Source: Wandonia sp964447015 (GTDB lineage: Bacteria > Bacteroidota > Bacteroidia > Flavobacteriales_D > Crocinitomicaceae). Taken from it: a DNA stretch of 21,545 bases. The notes below the pieces were generated by a model that made no database searches, had not been told where the DNA came from, and worked only from the letters and a program-made list of their open reading frames with translations. The stretch is from NCBI GenBank assembly GCA_964447015.1, contig CAYUQU010000058.1, positions 1-21,545 of the forward strand, in the 5' to 3' direction. The position numbers and the translations under genes are program-made. Within the stretch, counting starts at the first letter, position 1. Each line of letters begins with the position of its first letter. This document shows positions 7,621 through 15,387 of the stretch, one piece after another.

Positions 7621-8208
7621 ATGAATTTATTTCCTGTTCGTTCCTCTATTTCCGTTGAAGAGAGAAATGCGTCCATGAATCAACGTCCTCTGGTTGTTTG
7701 GTTTACAGGATTGTCTGGCGCAGGGAAAAGCACGATTGCAGCTACACTCGAGAGAAAATTATTTGATAAAGGTTACAAAACATTTCACTTAGATGGGGAT
7801 AATGTTCGCCATGGTTTGAACAAGAACCTCAGTTTTACAGAGGATGATAGAAAAGAGAACATAAGAAGAGTGGGAGAGGTTACTTCGCTAATGCTTGATG
7901 CAGGATTGATAGTGCTTTCGGCTTTCATTTCCCCATTTGATGACGATAGAAAAATGGTTAGAGAAATTGTGGGAAAGAAACACTTTTTTGAAGTTTTTGT
8001 TGATTGCCCGATTGAAGTGTGTGAAGCACGTGATGTAAAAGGACTATACAAGAAAGCGCGAAGTGGTGAGTTGAAAAACTTTACCGGCATTGATTCTCCG
8101 TATGAACTTCCGAAGTCTCCTGATTTAGTGATAAGCTCTAATAATATTTCTCTTGAAGCAGCCGTAGATACCATACTACAAGAGATTGAACCACTAATAA
8201 AGTATTAG
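7621..8208 (+). CDS. cysC: Adenylyl-sulfate (APS) kinase
   Basis: CysC phosphorylates APS with ATP to give PAPS, used for sulfate reduction or for sulfotransferase reactions. The protein is 195 aa, the usual size. The P-loop GLSGAGKS is at 30-37, and the APS-binding block LDGDNVRHGLNKNLSF at 57-72 is followed by FTEDDRKENIRRVGEV. Ser104 in SAFISPF is at the phospho-serine position, and the lid region KGLYKKARSGE leads into NFTGIDSPYE. The first ATG is preferred over ATG 7675 because the N-terminal block with FPV and the EERN segment is normal for the family. No sulfate adenylyltransferase (cysD/cysN) or reductase gene is present in the window, so this cysC stands alone here. It is divergent from the waaA unit. 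Confidence 0.94.
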   Translation: MNLFPVRSSISVEERNASMNQRPLVVWFTGLSGAGKSTIAATLERKLFDKGYKTFHLDGDNVRHGLNKNLSFTEDDRKENIRRVGEVTSLMLDAGLIVLSAFISPFDDDRKMVREIVGKKHFFEVFVDCPIEVCEARDVKGLYKKARSGELKNFTGIDSPYELPKSPDLVISSNNISLEAAVDTILQEIEPLIKY

Positions 8209-8218
8209 TTATTTTCAG

Positions 8219-8237
8219 CAAAAGAGTAACTCTTTTG
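8219..8237 (+). terminator. Hairpin between cysC and the downstream barrel genes
   Basis: CAAAAGAG (8219-8226) and CTCTTTTG (8230-8237) form a perfect 8-bp stem with a 3-base loop. Only a weak T-rich tail follows, so it may terminate partly or protect a 3' end, setting the cysC level apart from the barrel genes 30 bases downstream. Confidence 0.45.
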
Positions 8238-8267
8238 TAAATTCTCGTTCTAAATAAAAGATCTGCT

Positions 8268-8885
8268 ATGAAAAAGTTAATTTGGATTTTATTTGTTTTC
8301 CCCTTAGCCATTTATGCTCAGGATAAGTTCCCAGATAATGGAAGATTAGAACTTGGGTTGCGCACAACAGGTAGCGTTTTTGGTACTTCTAATACATCAG
8401 GACTTGGAGCTGGGGGACAGTTTCGCTTAAGATTAATGGAGCGTATCAATACAGAATGGTTTGCTGATTACATTACGAACAATGTTAGTGGTTTAGGCTC
8501 ACGAGTGGATGCTCATATCGGTTGGTCGGTGATGTTTTATCCTTTTAAACCAGGCAAAATAGTTGAACCATATATTTTGGCAGGTCACTGTTTTGATTAC
8601 ACTAAAGTGAGCATATTTTCAGATGGGTTTGAAGCACCTGAATCTAAGGATAGGTGGAGTTCGGCTGTTCAAATGGGGTTAGGAACCATTTTTAATGTGA
8701 GTGACCGTGTTAATTTTGGATTGTCAGCACAATATATGCTCCACTTAGGTGAGGATATTCATACACATATTCATGAAGAAAATGGCAAAGATAGGTTACA
8801 CTTTAAAGATGATGCGCACAGAGGTTTTGAAGGGCATTTGTTTCTAACTCTAAGTATGAATATTAAAATTGCAGACTTATGGTAA
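8268..8885 (+). CDS. Outer-membrane beta-barrel protein with a histidine-rich loop
   Basis: The 205-residue protein has a signal peptide (MKKLIWILFVFPLAIYAQ, cleavage near residue 18). The mature part shows alternating strand-like segments (LELGLRTTGSVFG, LGAGGQFRLRL, VDAHIGWSVMFYPF, VNFGLSAQYMLHLG) and ends in LTLSMNIKIADLW, with the aromatic terminal residue usual for barrels. Residues about 163-182 form a polar loop with six histidines (IHTHIHEENG ... LHFKDDAH), which could bind metal. The stop overlaps the start of the next barrel gene by seven bases (ATGGTAA). The function is unknown. It may be read through from cysC or have its own promoter, but no consensus box is visible in the short gap. 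Confidence 0.75.
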   Translation: MKKLIWILFVFPLAIYAQDKFPDNGRLELGLRTTGSVFGTSNTSGLGAGGQFRLRLMERINTEWFADYITNNVSGLGSRVDAHIGWSVMFYPFKPGKIVEPYILAGHCFDYTKVSIFSDGFEAPESKDRWSSAVQMGLGTIFNVSDRVNFGLSAQYMLHLGEDIHTHIHEENGKDRLHFKDDAHRGFEGHLFLTLSMNIKIADLW

Positions 8886-9475
8886 CTAGATTCGTTTTGA
8901 CAACTGCTGCGGCAGTAATGTGTCTTCCTATTGTCTTTTCTCAAGAGTTTAAAAAGGATGGAATGTTGAGAGCAACGACCACTTTAGTAGTAGGAAAACC
9001 TTTCGCTGTATCGACTACACATGCTTATGTGAAAGGTGAGTTGGAATATCAACTTGAAGAGACATGGTCGCTTCGTGGTGATACATACTACAATGTTGGC
9101 AACATTGGTGGAGCTTCAAAAAAGTTTTATGATGAATATCATTCTGTATTTGCTGGTGTTTCTTACCATTTTACTAAAGAGAAGCAATTTGACCCTTATT
9201 TGGGGATTCAAGCTGGTGTTTTATGGTCTGAGGTAATTAAAAGCCCCGTATTGTTGCCAACGCCATTTGAGCCTCAACGAACTTCAATTGACCCCTTGGC
9301 GAGTCTTCATGGAGGATTTAATTATTACGCTAAAAATTATTTTCACCTCTTTATGAATATCAGGTATTTATATGGAATTCGTTCGGGAGAAGGCGGAATT
9401 AAAGACTTAAGTGAAATTAGATTTTCGTTTGGGTTAGGCTTTAATATCAATGTAAAGAAGAAAAGAAAAATATAA
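8879..9475 (+). CDS. Outer-membrane beta-barrel protein, second of an overlapping pair
   Basis: The 198-residue protein starts inside the end of the preceding gene (7-base overlap) and has its own signal peptide (VLTTAAAVMCLPIVFSQ, cleavage near residue 22). Its strands are Tyr/Gly rich (LRGDTYYNVG, VFAGVSYHFT, FDPYLGIQAGVLW, FHLFMNIRYLYGIR, FSFGLGFNINV) and a basic tail (KKKRKI) follows the last strand. The overlap and similar size suggest an ancient duplication or a two-subunit partnership with the upstream barrel, but I see no strong residue identity by eye. No enzymatic motif was found. The function is unknown. Confidence 0.73.
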   Translation: MVTRFVLTTAAAVMCLPIVFSQEFKKDGMLRATTTLVVGKPFAVSTTHAYVKGELEYQLEETWSLRGDTYYNVGNIGGASKKFYDEYHSVFAGVSYHFTKEKQFDPYLGIQAGVLWSEVIKSPVLLPTPFEPQRTSIDPLASLHGGFNYYAKNYFHLFMNIRYLYGIRSGEGGIKDLSEIRFSFGLGFNINVKKKRKI

Positions 9476-9478
9476 ATA

Positions 9479-9489
9479 TTTTTTTTTTT
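9479..9489 (+). repeat. Homopolymer run of 11 T
   Basis: Eleven consecutive T residues follow directly after the barrel gene stop and lie about 10 bases upstream of the proposed rpoD promoter. With the A-rich end of the gene they form a weak A/T hairpin, so they may also act as a terminator. Runs of this length tend to vary by slippage. Confidence 0.6.
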
Positions 9490-9500
9490 AAGGAACGGCA

Positions 9501-9530
9501 AACCCTTTTACTTTTATTTACGTCTTATAA
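9501..9530 (+). promoter_or_regulatory. ECF-like promoter for rpoD
   Basis: AACCC (9501-9505) is followed after 15 bases by CGTCTTATAA (9521-9530). This resembles the AAC ... CGTC pattern of promoters used by extracytoplasmic-function sigma factors, and no TANNTTTG box is found in this gap. Transcription would begin near 9532, with a leader of about 25 bases. The call is by analogy and is not proven. Confidence 0.4.
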
Positions 9531-9556
9531 GTATAGAAACCAGTAACCTTGAGATT

Positions 9557-10426
9557 ATGAGACAGTTAAAGATAGCCAAACAGGTCACTAATAGAGAGAC
9601 CGCCTCATTGGATAAATACCTTTTGGAAATAGGTCGTGTAGACCTTATAACCGCTGAAGAAGAGGTCGATTTGGCACGTAGAATTAAGCAGGGTGATCAA
9701 GCTGCATTAGATCGTTTAACAAAAGCGAATTTGCGTTTTGTGGTTTCTGTTTCTAAACAATACCAAAACCAAGGTCTTTCATTACCAGATTTGATTAATG
9801 AAGGTAATGTCGGTTTAATTAAAGCTGCACAACGTTTTGATGAAACTCGTGGTTTTAAATTTATTTCTTATGCAGTTTGGTGGATTCGCCAATCAATTTT
9901 ACAGGCTTTGGCAGAACAAGCACGTATTGTTCGACTTCCATTGAATAAAATTGGCACTATCAATAAAATTAATCGTGCATTCTCAGAATTGGAACAACGT
10001 TTTGAACGTCCACCATCAGCTGAAGAATTGGCAGAATTTCTCGATATCACTACTGAAGAAGTTAGACAATCTCTTGCTAATTCAGGAAGACATACATCAA
10101 TGGATGCACCACTTAAAGATGGCGATGAATCGTCTTCAAGTATGTTAGATGTAATGGAAAATACTGATTTACCAGGGCCTGAAAGTGAGTTGATGAAAGA
10201 TTCACTCCGAAAAGAAATTGAACGTTCACTTTCTACGCTAACTCACCGAGAAGGTGATGTGGTGAGATTGTACTACGGCTTAAGTGAGACACCTCCAATG
10301 ACTCTCGAGGAAATTGGAACTCAGTTTGACTTGACTAGAGAACGAGTGAGACAGATTAAAGAAAAAGCAATCCGAAGATTGAAACATACTTCGCGCTCTA
10401 AAATATTGAAATCATATTTAGGATAA
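9557..10426 (+). CDS. rpoD: Primary RNA polymerase sigma factor (RpoD/SigA, short Bacteroidota form)
   Basis: The 289-residue protein matches the short primary sigma factor of Bacteroidota, which lacks region 1.1. Region 1.2 is near 15-45. Region 2 (about 57-117) has the core-binding and -10 recognition helices: LPDLINEGNVGLIKAA, then FDETRGFKFISYAVWWIRQS. Region 3 spans about 125-200. Region 4 (about 222-286) ends with the -35 recognition helix-turn-helix LEEIGTQFDLTRERVRQI followed by KEKAIRRLKH. It directs RNA polymerase to the TTTG/TANNTTTG promoters seen elsewhere in this window. The start MRQLKIAKQVTNRE is conserved in the family. It has a single-gene layout with a strong terminator, and its upstream region looks ECF-like instead of carrying a -7 box. 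Confidence 0.96.
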   Translation: MRQLKIAKQVTNRETASLDKYLLEIGRVDLITAEEEVDLARRIKQGDQAALDRLTKANLRFVVSVSKQYQNQGLSLPDLINEGNVGLIKAAQRFDETRGFKFISYAVWWIRQSILQALAEQARIVRLPLNKIGTINKINRAFSELEQRFERPPSAEELAEFLDITTEEVRQSLANSGRHTSMDAPLKDGDESSSSMLDVMENTDLPGPESELMKDSLRKEIERSLSTLTHREGDVVRLYYGLSETPPMTLEEIGTQFDLTRERVRQIKEKAIRRLKHTSRSKILKSYLG

Positions 10427-10428
10427 TG

Positions 10429-10457
10429 AAGAGGGAGTTAAAAACTCCCTTTTTTTT
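10429..10457 (+). terminator. Intrinsic terminator of rpoD
   Basis: AGGGAGTT (10432-10439) pairs perfectly with AACTCCCT (10443-10450) around a 3-base loop, followed by a T-run to 10457. It lies just after the rpoD stop and before the convergent priA gene. Confidence 0.9.
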
Positions 10458-10486
10458 ATGTCTGTTTTTGTGGATGCAATATTGTT

Positions 10487-12970
10487 CTATAACGGATCTA
10501 CATCAATCCCAATCCGCACAGATTTGTTAACAGGACTTGAGTAAAAAGCATCAATAATTTCTTGTAAGCGCTCTTTCACTTTTTTGTGCGAGGCTTCCCT
10601 TTCCAATTTTATTCGGATAATCTTGATGTATGAATTTTGAATTTTTCGCACTAAAGGATACTCAGGACCTACGATTCTATTTCCGAAAACGGCCTTTAAT
10701 TGTAGAGCCAGATCTGCTGCACTTCCTTCTAGTTGCATTTCTGATTTGTGCTTTAAAGTTAAATAGATGAGCTTTGAGAATGGTGGATAATTGAAGTTAC
10801 GTCTTTCCAAGATTTCTTGAGTGTACATCGTTTCATAATCATGCTTCATGACTTGTTGAATAATCCAATGATCAGGAGCTCCTGTTTGGATAATTACTTT
10901 TCCGCGCTTATATTTTCTTCCCGCACGCCCCGCAACTTGCGACATAAGTTGATAACTTCGCTCAAATGAACGAAAATCTGGATAGCGCAACATCATATCT
11001 GCATCTAAAATGCCTACTAGGGAAACATTGTCAAAATCCAATCCCTTTGTTACCATTTGTGTTCCCACTAAAACATTCACCTCCTTGCTTTCAAATTGGT
11101 CAAGAATTTTTTTGTAACCATCTTTAGAACGGGTTGAGTCAAGATCAAGTCGCGCTATTTTAATTCCGGGAAAAATTAAATTCAATTCATCTTCAACTTT
11201 CTCTGTACCAAACCCATGCATTTTGAGTCGATTGCTCCCGCAATTGCCACAAGTTCCAACGGGGGGAATGGTATAACTGCAATAATGACACTTTAGCGTA
11301 TTGGTGTGTTTGTGATAAGTAAGTGAAACATCACAACTTTTGCAAGTGGGCGACCAATTACACACTTCGCAAATCCAGATTGGAGTATATCCACGTCTGT
11401 TTTGAAATAATATGATTTGTTCTTTTCTATCAAGCGCTTCTTTCATGTGTTCAACCAAAAACGAACTAAAAATAGACTGCATCGTTTTACGCTGTCGTTC
11501 TTTTTTGATGTCTGCGCACTGAATTTCGGGCAGCTGTATATCTCCAAAACGGGTTGTTAAGTTTACCAAGCCAAATTTTCCATCCTTCGCATTGTAGTAT
11601 GTTTCAATTGATGGTGTCGCCGTTCCTAAAAGCACTTTTGCTCCGTGTAATTTTCCTAGAACAATAGCCGCATCACGCGCATGATACCTTGGAGATGGAT
11701 CGTGTTGTTTGAAAGAACTTTCGTGTTCTTCATCTATGATAATGAGTCCCAAAGATTTAAAAGGAAGGAAAATACTTGAGCGAGCACCTAAAATGATTCG
11801 AAATTTGTTTGGGTCATTTGACAGAACCGAATTCCAAATTTCAATTCGTTCGTTTTGGTTGAATTTTGAGTGGTAAACCCCAATTAAATCACCAAAATAT
11901 TTTGAAAGACGATTGATTAACTGCGTTGTTAATGCTATTTCGGGTAAAAGGTAAAGCACTTGGTTTCCTTTTTCAACCTGTTCTTTTATCAAGTCGACAT
12001 AGATTTCTGTTTTACCCGAACCTGTGACGCCATGCAAAAGACAAACGTCTTTTTCTATAAAAGAACGTTGTATCTCAGTTAAAGCTGTTTGTTGTGCTTC
12101 AGAAAGTGTTTTCGTTTCTGTAATATCGCTATCACTATCTGTTAGTCGTGAGATTTCAAGTCGGAGACTTTCCATAATCCCATTCTTTTCTAGTGTGTTA
12201 AGAGCAGATAGTGAAACACCTTCATCTATAAGTTCTGAACGCAGAATAGGTTTGATTTCATTTTTGTCAAATCCACCTTTTTTGAGGTAAATCATGAGCG
12301 CTTCAAACTGTTTTTTCTTTCGATTTTCACTTTCGTATGTGTTTAGTAATTCTTCTAATTCCTTTTCGGAAGAGAAGCTACTATTTAACCGAACAAAAGT
12401 GGCGCGTTTTGGGGTGTATTTAAATTTCAATTCTTCAGATGACATGATGACTCTTTTTTCAATCATCTTTTTGATTATGCCATGTACTGATTTAAGTTGA
12501 AGAATTTGAGATATTTCTTTTAAGTCAAGTGTTTCTTGAAGCTCTAGTGCTTCAACGATTAAGTATTCTTTATCATCCAACTCCGAATAATCTCTTTCAA
12601 AATCAGGATGTAAAACAACTTTCGTTTCACTCGCTAATTTGAAGTTGCCAGGAAGAGAAGCGCTCATTACATCACCAAGTGGGGCCATGTAATAATCCGA
12701 AATCCATTTCCAAAGTTTGAGTTGAGTGCCTGTAATTATTGGTTTCTCATCAAGAACATGTTCGAGATACTTCGCCTGATATTGTTTCGGAATTTCTTCA
12801 TGTATTCGGACGATTATTGCCGTATACAGTTTTGATTTCCCAAAAGGAACGACAACACGAATCCCATTCTGTACAATTTCATTCATTTCGAAAGGAACTC
12901 GATAGGTAAATGTGAGATTAACCGCCAAAGGCAATACCACATCAACAAATAGAGTTTTTCTTTCGGTCAT
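10487..12970 (-). CDS. priA: Primosomal replication restart helicase PriA
   Basis: PriA is the 3'-5' DNA helicase that recognises stalled forks and reloads the replicative helicase. The 827-residue protein shows the N-terminal 3'-DNA-binding domain (about 1-110), a winged-helix region and the helicase core. The core contains Walker A GVTGSGKT at 314-321, the DEEH box at 413-416, the GTATPS motif at 449-454 and the late motifs GTQMVTKGLDF and QVAGRAGRKYKRG. Eight cysteines in four CxxC pairs (534/537, 543/546, 561/564, 574/577) form the two zinc-binding sites usual for PriA. The length is above that of E. coli PriA (about 730), as is common in Bacteroidota. It appears to be a single gene. No clear promoter box is seen in the 106-base upstream gap, only TAATTTTA about 10 bases before the ATG. 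Confidence 0.96.
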   Translation of the reverse strand: MTERKTLFVDVVLPLAVNLTFTYRVPFEMNEIVQNGIRVVVPFGKSKLYTAIIVRIHEEIPKQYQAKYLEHVLDEKPIITGTQLKLWKWISDYYMAPLGDVMSASLPGNFKLASETKVVLHPDFERDYSELDDKEYLIVEALELQETLDLKEISQILQLKSVHGIIKKMIEKRVIMSSEELKFKYTPKRATFVRLNSSFSSEKELEELLNTYESENRKKKQFEALMIYLKKGGFDKNEIKPILRSELIDEGVSLSALNTLEKNGIMESLRLEISRLTDSDSDITETKTLSEAQQTALTEIQRSFIEKDVCLLHGVTGSGKTEIYVDLIKEQVEKGNQVLYLLPEIALTTQLINRLSKYFGDLIGVYHSKFNQNERIEIWNSVLSNDPNKFRIILGARSSIFLPFKSLGLIIIDEEHESSFKQHDPSPRYHARDAAIVLGKLHGAKVLLGTATPSIETYYNAKDGKFGLVNLTTRFGDIQLPEIQCADIKKERQRKTMQSIFSSFLVEHMKEALDRKEQIILFQNRRGYTPIWICEVCNWSPTCKSCDVSLTYHKHTNTLKCHYCSYTIPPVGTCGNCGSNRLKMHGFGTEKVEDELNLIFPGIKIARLDLDSTRSKDGYKKILDQFESKEVNVLVGTQMVTKGLDFDNVSLVGILDADMMLRYPDFRSFERSYQLMSQVAGRAGRKYKRGKVIIQTGAPDHWIIQQVMKHDYETMYTQEILERRNFNYPPFSKLIYLTLKHKSEMQLEGSAADLALQLKAVFGNRIVGPEYPLVRKIQNSYIKIIRIKLEREASHKKVKERLQEIIDAFYSSPVNKSVRIGIDVDPL

Positions 12971-13026
12971 GGAGTAAAATTAAGAAAAATGAATAAGTAG
13001 CGGGGAAATATTAGGTTGTTTATCAC

Positions 13027-13058
13027 AAAAAAAGCTCACACCAGTGATGCGAGCTTTT
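13027..13058 (-). terminator. Intrinsic terminator of the lipoprotein gene
   Basis: On the reverse strand AAAAGCTC (13058-13051) pairs with GAGCTTTT (13037-13030), and T residues continue to 13027. It lies 18 bases past the lipoprotein stop and separates this unit from priA. Confidence 0.82.
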
Positions 13059-13076
13059 CATAGTATATTTTTATTC

Positions 13077-14189
13077 TTAATCACATCTGAACGAAGTCGA
13101 ATTGTCAGCTGGATGATTAGAACAGAATTCCAACTGATAGGTGTAAGGACCTTCACATAATTCACGCATTGAACTCTGATCAAGCGTTCTCCAGTTTGCC
13201 CAAACAGGATCAACAAAATATTTTGTTCTCGTATAAGTATATCGCGCTGAAAATAGACCAATGGCTCCTTCAAGGTTAGTGTATATCGGCTTACTTTGCG
13301 CTAGTGATGATGCAGGCTGGGTGGCTAACATATAGTTAGTAAGATCTTGCGAGCCTGCAGTTAATTTAATTTCAAAATAAGTATGAAGTCTTCTTTCTAC
13401 AGTAGGATCAATTGCTATTCTTGATTGTACCATTTGATAAAATTGTTCTCCTGAAGCAGAAACACTAATTGTGGAATTTGTGAAGCCTTCTCCTGACAGT
13501 TCTGCAAGATTCCACGTGAATGATTTAGAAGTAGGCACACCTCCAACAAACTCATCATAATGAAATACTAATTTCACATTGTACTTTGAATTTCGACCTC
13601 CAGCACCCATTGCTGTTGTCCAAGTTATAGGTAATCCCTTGTAATCTCCAGCCTGAGCACCTTTTATCGGAAACGTCGATTGCTCCGAAGGTGATGATAA
13701 AACAACATCTGTTACAAGTTTAGTAATACCTTTAACTGTGTATTGGCCATCATTTAAATCAGCATCAAGTCTATAGGTAGCATCATTTACCAAAGGCTCT
13801 GTGTCGTTATCCGTATAGAAGTAATACAATTTATGCGTTGGCGCAAAAAATGCTCCATTTTCACTTTTGTTTTCAAGAATAGTATCTCTTAATTGCCATA
13901 CACGTCCTTGAGATCCATTACTCAAAATTTCAGTAATTGTCGCATCGACAGTATTGAAATAGCTCGAGTCATCCACCATAGCAAAGTCGTAAGCATTGCC
14001 TTGTCCTAGAAAAGTTTTGTTGATACGGACATAGTGGTATTCTTCGTTTTGATCTAATAAACCAAAAATAATAGGTGTAACTTGATAATCAGTTGTTACA
14101 TCAAATTCGGTATTACATCCGTTGAAAAGTAACGAACTCAACGCTACAGTTAAAATAGATAAATTTCTGATAATTTTTTTCATATTCAC
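13077..14189 (-). CDS. Putative outer-membrane lipoprotein, unknown function (possibly DUF4249-like)
   Basis: The 370-residue protein has a short basic N-terminus, a hydrophobic stretch (LSILTVALSSLLF) and a cysteine at residue 25 in LLFNGC, a lipobox-like site. It should therefore be a lipoprotein. The body is beta-rich, beginning with DVTTDYQVTPIIFGLLDQNEE-type sequence, and has no obvious catalytic residues. By size and style it resembles DUF4249-type lipoproteins of Bacteroidota, but I cannot confirm this by eye. There are two in-frame ATGs (14189 and 14183), either of which could be used. The gene lies 49 bases downstream of an NlpC/P60 hydrolase gene, has its own -7 box and ends at a strong terminator. 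Confidence 0.72.
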   Translation of the reverse strand: MNMKKIIRNLSILTVALSSLLFNGCNTEFDVTTDYQVTPIIFGLLDQNEEYHYVRINKTFLGQGNAYDFAMVDDSSYFNTVDATITEILSNGSQGRVWQLRDTILENKSENGAFFAPTHKLYYFYTDNDTEPLVNDATYRLDADLNDGQYTVKGITKLVTDVVLSSPSEQSTFPIKGAQAGDYKGLPITWTTAMGAGGRNSKYNVKLVFHYDEFVGGVPTSKSFTWNLAELSGEGFTNSTISVSASGEQFYQMVQSRIAIDPTVERRLHTYFEIKLTAGSQDLTNYMLATQPASSLAQSKPIYTNLEGAIGLFSARYTYTRTKYFVDPVWANWRTLDQSSMRELCEGPYTYQLEFCSNHPADNSTSFRCD

Positions 14190-14203
14190 ATTGAAAGAAT
14201 GTC

Positions 14204-14211
14204 AAATTTAC
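14204..14211 (-). promoter_or_regulatory. -7 promoter box upstream of the lipoprotein gene
   Basis: On the reverse strand TAAATTTG matches TANNTTTG exactly, 14 bases before the first ATG. A direct repeat (TTTGTGTAA twice, 12 bases apart, 14209-14229) overlaps its upstream side. No TTTG is found at the ideal 19-21 base distance. Confidence 0.42.
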
Positions 14212-14238
14212 ACAAAATATTTACACAAAGCGATTTCT

Positions 14239-14793
14239 TTACTCAATGAGCGGTACCGTTGAATCAATTGATGGGTAATTCAACCTTCTCGCAAAAAGAA
14301 AACGACTTTGATAATATGCTGATTCATAGTCGTCTATTTTTACACCTTTACTTACAGATGCGTGAATCATTTTAAAGGATTTACTCGTTTTTTCTACAAC
14401 CAATCCTACATGTCCAACTACGTTAGATGAAGTTTTCCGACCTTTAAAAAATACCAAATCACCAGGTTCAATATCGTTGAATTTTACTTCAATTCCTTCT
14501 TTTGCAATATCGCGAGAAGAACGTAACATGTTTATTCCAAATAGGCTGTGGATATAGTTCATGAATCCGCTACAGTCAAATCCTGATGGAGAACAACCTG
14601 AGTAGCGGTATGGTGTTCCGATGTGTTTTGAAGCGAAGTCTATTAGTGAATCAATTAAACAACTTCGTTTCATTTCGGGTGAAGAATAATCAAACGCAAT
14701 TAGAGAGTCTGACTTTGTTAATGAGTCAGAATTTGCGTGTAATTTGATGAAAAATACACCAATAAGTAGGACCAATAATATAATTCGTTTCAT
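14239..14793 (-). CDS. NlpC/P60 family peptidoglycan hydrolase
   Basis: This is a secreted cysteine peptidase that cleaves peptide stems of peptidoglycan (gamma-D-Glu/diaminopimelate-type bonds are usual in the family). The chosen start ATG at 14793 gives a 184-residue protein with a signal peptide (MKRIILLVLLIGVFFIKLHA). The open frame continues to 14856, but that extension would precede the signal peptide and run into the divergent gene. The catalytic triad is Cys74 in SGFDCSGF, His128 in GHVGLV and His144 in MIHAS. EPGDLVFF is also typical. An A-rich leader precedes the ATG. The gene is divergent from a MerR-type regulator and upstream of the lipoprotein gene. Confidence 0.9.
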   Translation of the reverse strand: MKRIILLVLLIGVFFIKLHANSDSLTKSDSLIAFDYSSPEMKRSCLIDSLIDFASKHIGTPYRYSGCSPSGFDCSGFMNYIHSLFGINMLRSSRDIAKEGIEVKFNDIEPGDLVFFKGRKTSSNVVGHVGLVVEKTSKSFKMIHASVSKGVKIDDYESAYYQSRFLFARRLNYPSIDSTVPLIE

Positions 14794-14800
14794 TTTTTTA

Positions 14801-14830
14801 TTTGCCGCACCGAATTTATGATTATTTTCG
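14801..14830 (+). promoter_or_regulatory. Possible promoter of the MerR-type gene
   Basis: TTTG (14801-14804) is followed after 18 bases by TATTTTCG (14823-14830), one base away from TANNTTTG. Transcription would start near 14835. On the other strand TAAATTCG (14818-14811) is a similar one-off box facing the NlpC/P60 gene. Confidence 0.35.
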
Positions 14831-14854
14831 TTCAATACAATGTCTATTTTCAGC

Positions 14855-15211
14855 ATGAAGCAAATAAATTATGAACATCTTAATAAATTGTACTACTCTA
14901 TAGGTGAGGTAGCCGATTTGTTTGAGGTGAACGCTTCGCTAATTCGTTTCTGGGAAAAGGAATTCCCTGTGCTTAAACCTAAAAAAAACAACAAAGGAAA
15001 TCGCCAATTCACAGTTAAGGACATTGCAAATATTGAAAAAATCTATGTTCTTGTAAAGCAACGAGGTTTTACCCTAGATGGTGCCAAAAAAGCAATGCGA
15101 GATAAAATCGATATTGAAGAATTTTCTACAGACAACAATCAAACTGCATCTTCAGATTTTGTAATCACTAAGCTGGAATCTATTAAAGAGAGGTTGTTGA
15201 ATTTGAAATAG
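14855..15211 (+). CDS. MerR-family transcriptional regulator
   Basis: This small (118 aa from the chosen start) DNA-binding protein has an N-terminal MerR winged helix-turn-helix: KLYYSIGEVADLFEVNASLIRFWEKEF at about 11-37, then KNNKGNRQFTVKDIANIEKIY, the wing and second helix pair. The C-terminal part (about 60-118) is a short coiled-coil-like dimerisation helix. It has no effector domain and no metal-binding cysteines, so it is not a classical metal or drug sensor. Similar short MerR proteins are common in Bacteroidota and their targets are unknown. An ATG at 14840 (five extra residues) is possible. I prefer 14855 because the predicted transcription start is only about five bases before 14840. 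It is divergent from the NlpC/P60 gene. Confidence 0.85.
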   Translation: MKQINYEHLNKLYYSIGEVADLFEVNASLIRFWEKEFPVLKPKKNNKGNRQFTVKDIANIEKIYVLVKQRGFTLDGAKKAMRDKIDIEEFSTDNNQTASSDFVITKLESIKERLLNLK

Positions 15212-15349
15212 CATTTAAAAATCTTTTTTTAGAATGTGTTAGAGCATAATTTCATTCACTCTGTTGTGTTTGAATTAACTTCATCAAAGTAGACCATTCA
15301 ATGAAATTCTGGACGCAAAAAAACATCATTCACATTTCCTAAAATTCAC

Positions 15350-15357
15350 TATCTTTG
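15350..15357 (+). promoter_or_regulatory. -7 promoter box of the trhO-lgt unit
   Basis: TATCTTTG matches TANNTTTG exactly, 30 bases before the trhO ATG. Transcription would start near 15362. The -33 region has no clear TTTG. Confidence 0.6.
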
Positions 15358-15387
15358 CGGCACTCTTTAATTTAAAATATACATAGC

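Noticed and set aside
9036..9236. Forward open frame of 66 codons inside the second barrel gene
   Set aside because: It is an alternative frame of a gene with a clear signal peptide and barrel pattern.
13058..13273. Reverse-strand open frame of 71 codons
   Set aside because: It lies in another frame within the end of the lipoprotein gene and its terminator, has no recognisable domain, and is a shadow of the real gene.
14794..14856. Longer start for the NlpC/P60 gene at 14856
   Set aside because: It would place 21 polar residues before the signal peptide and overlap the divergent MerR-type gene.
15212..15235. A/T-rich near-palindrome after the MerR-type gene as a terminator
   Set aside because: The stem is almost only A-T pairs with too small a loop. 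A T-run is present but no stable hairpin can be drawn.
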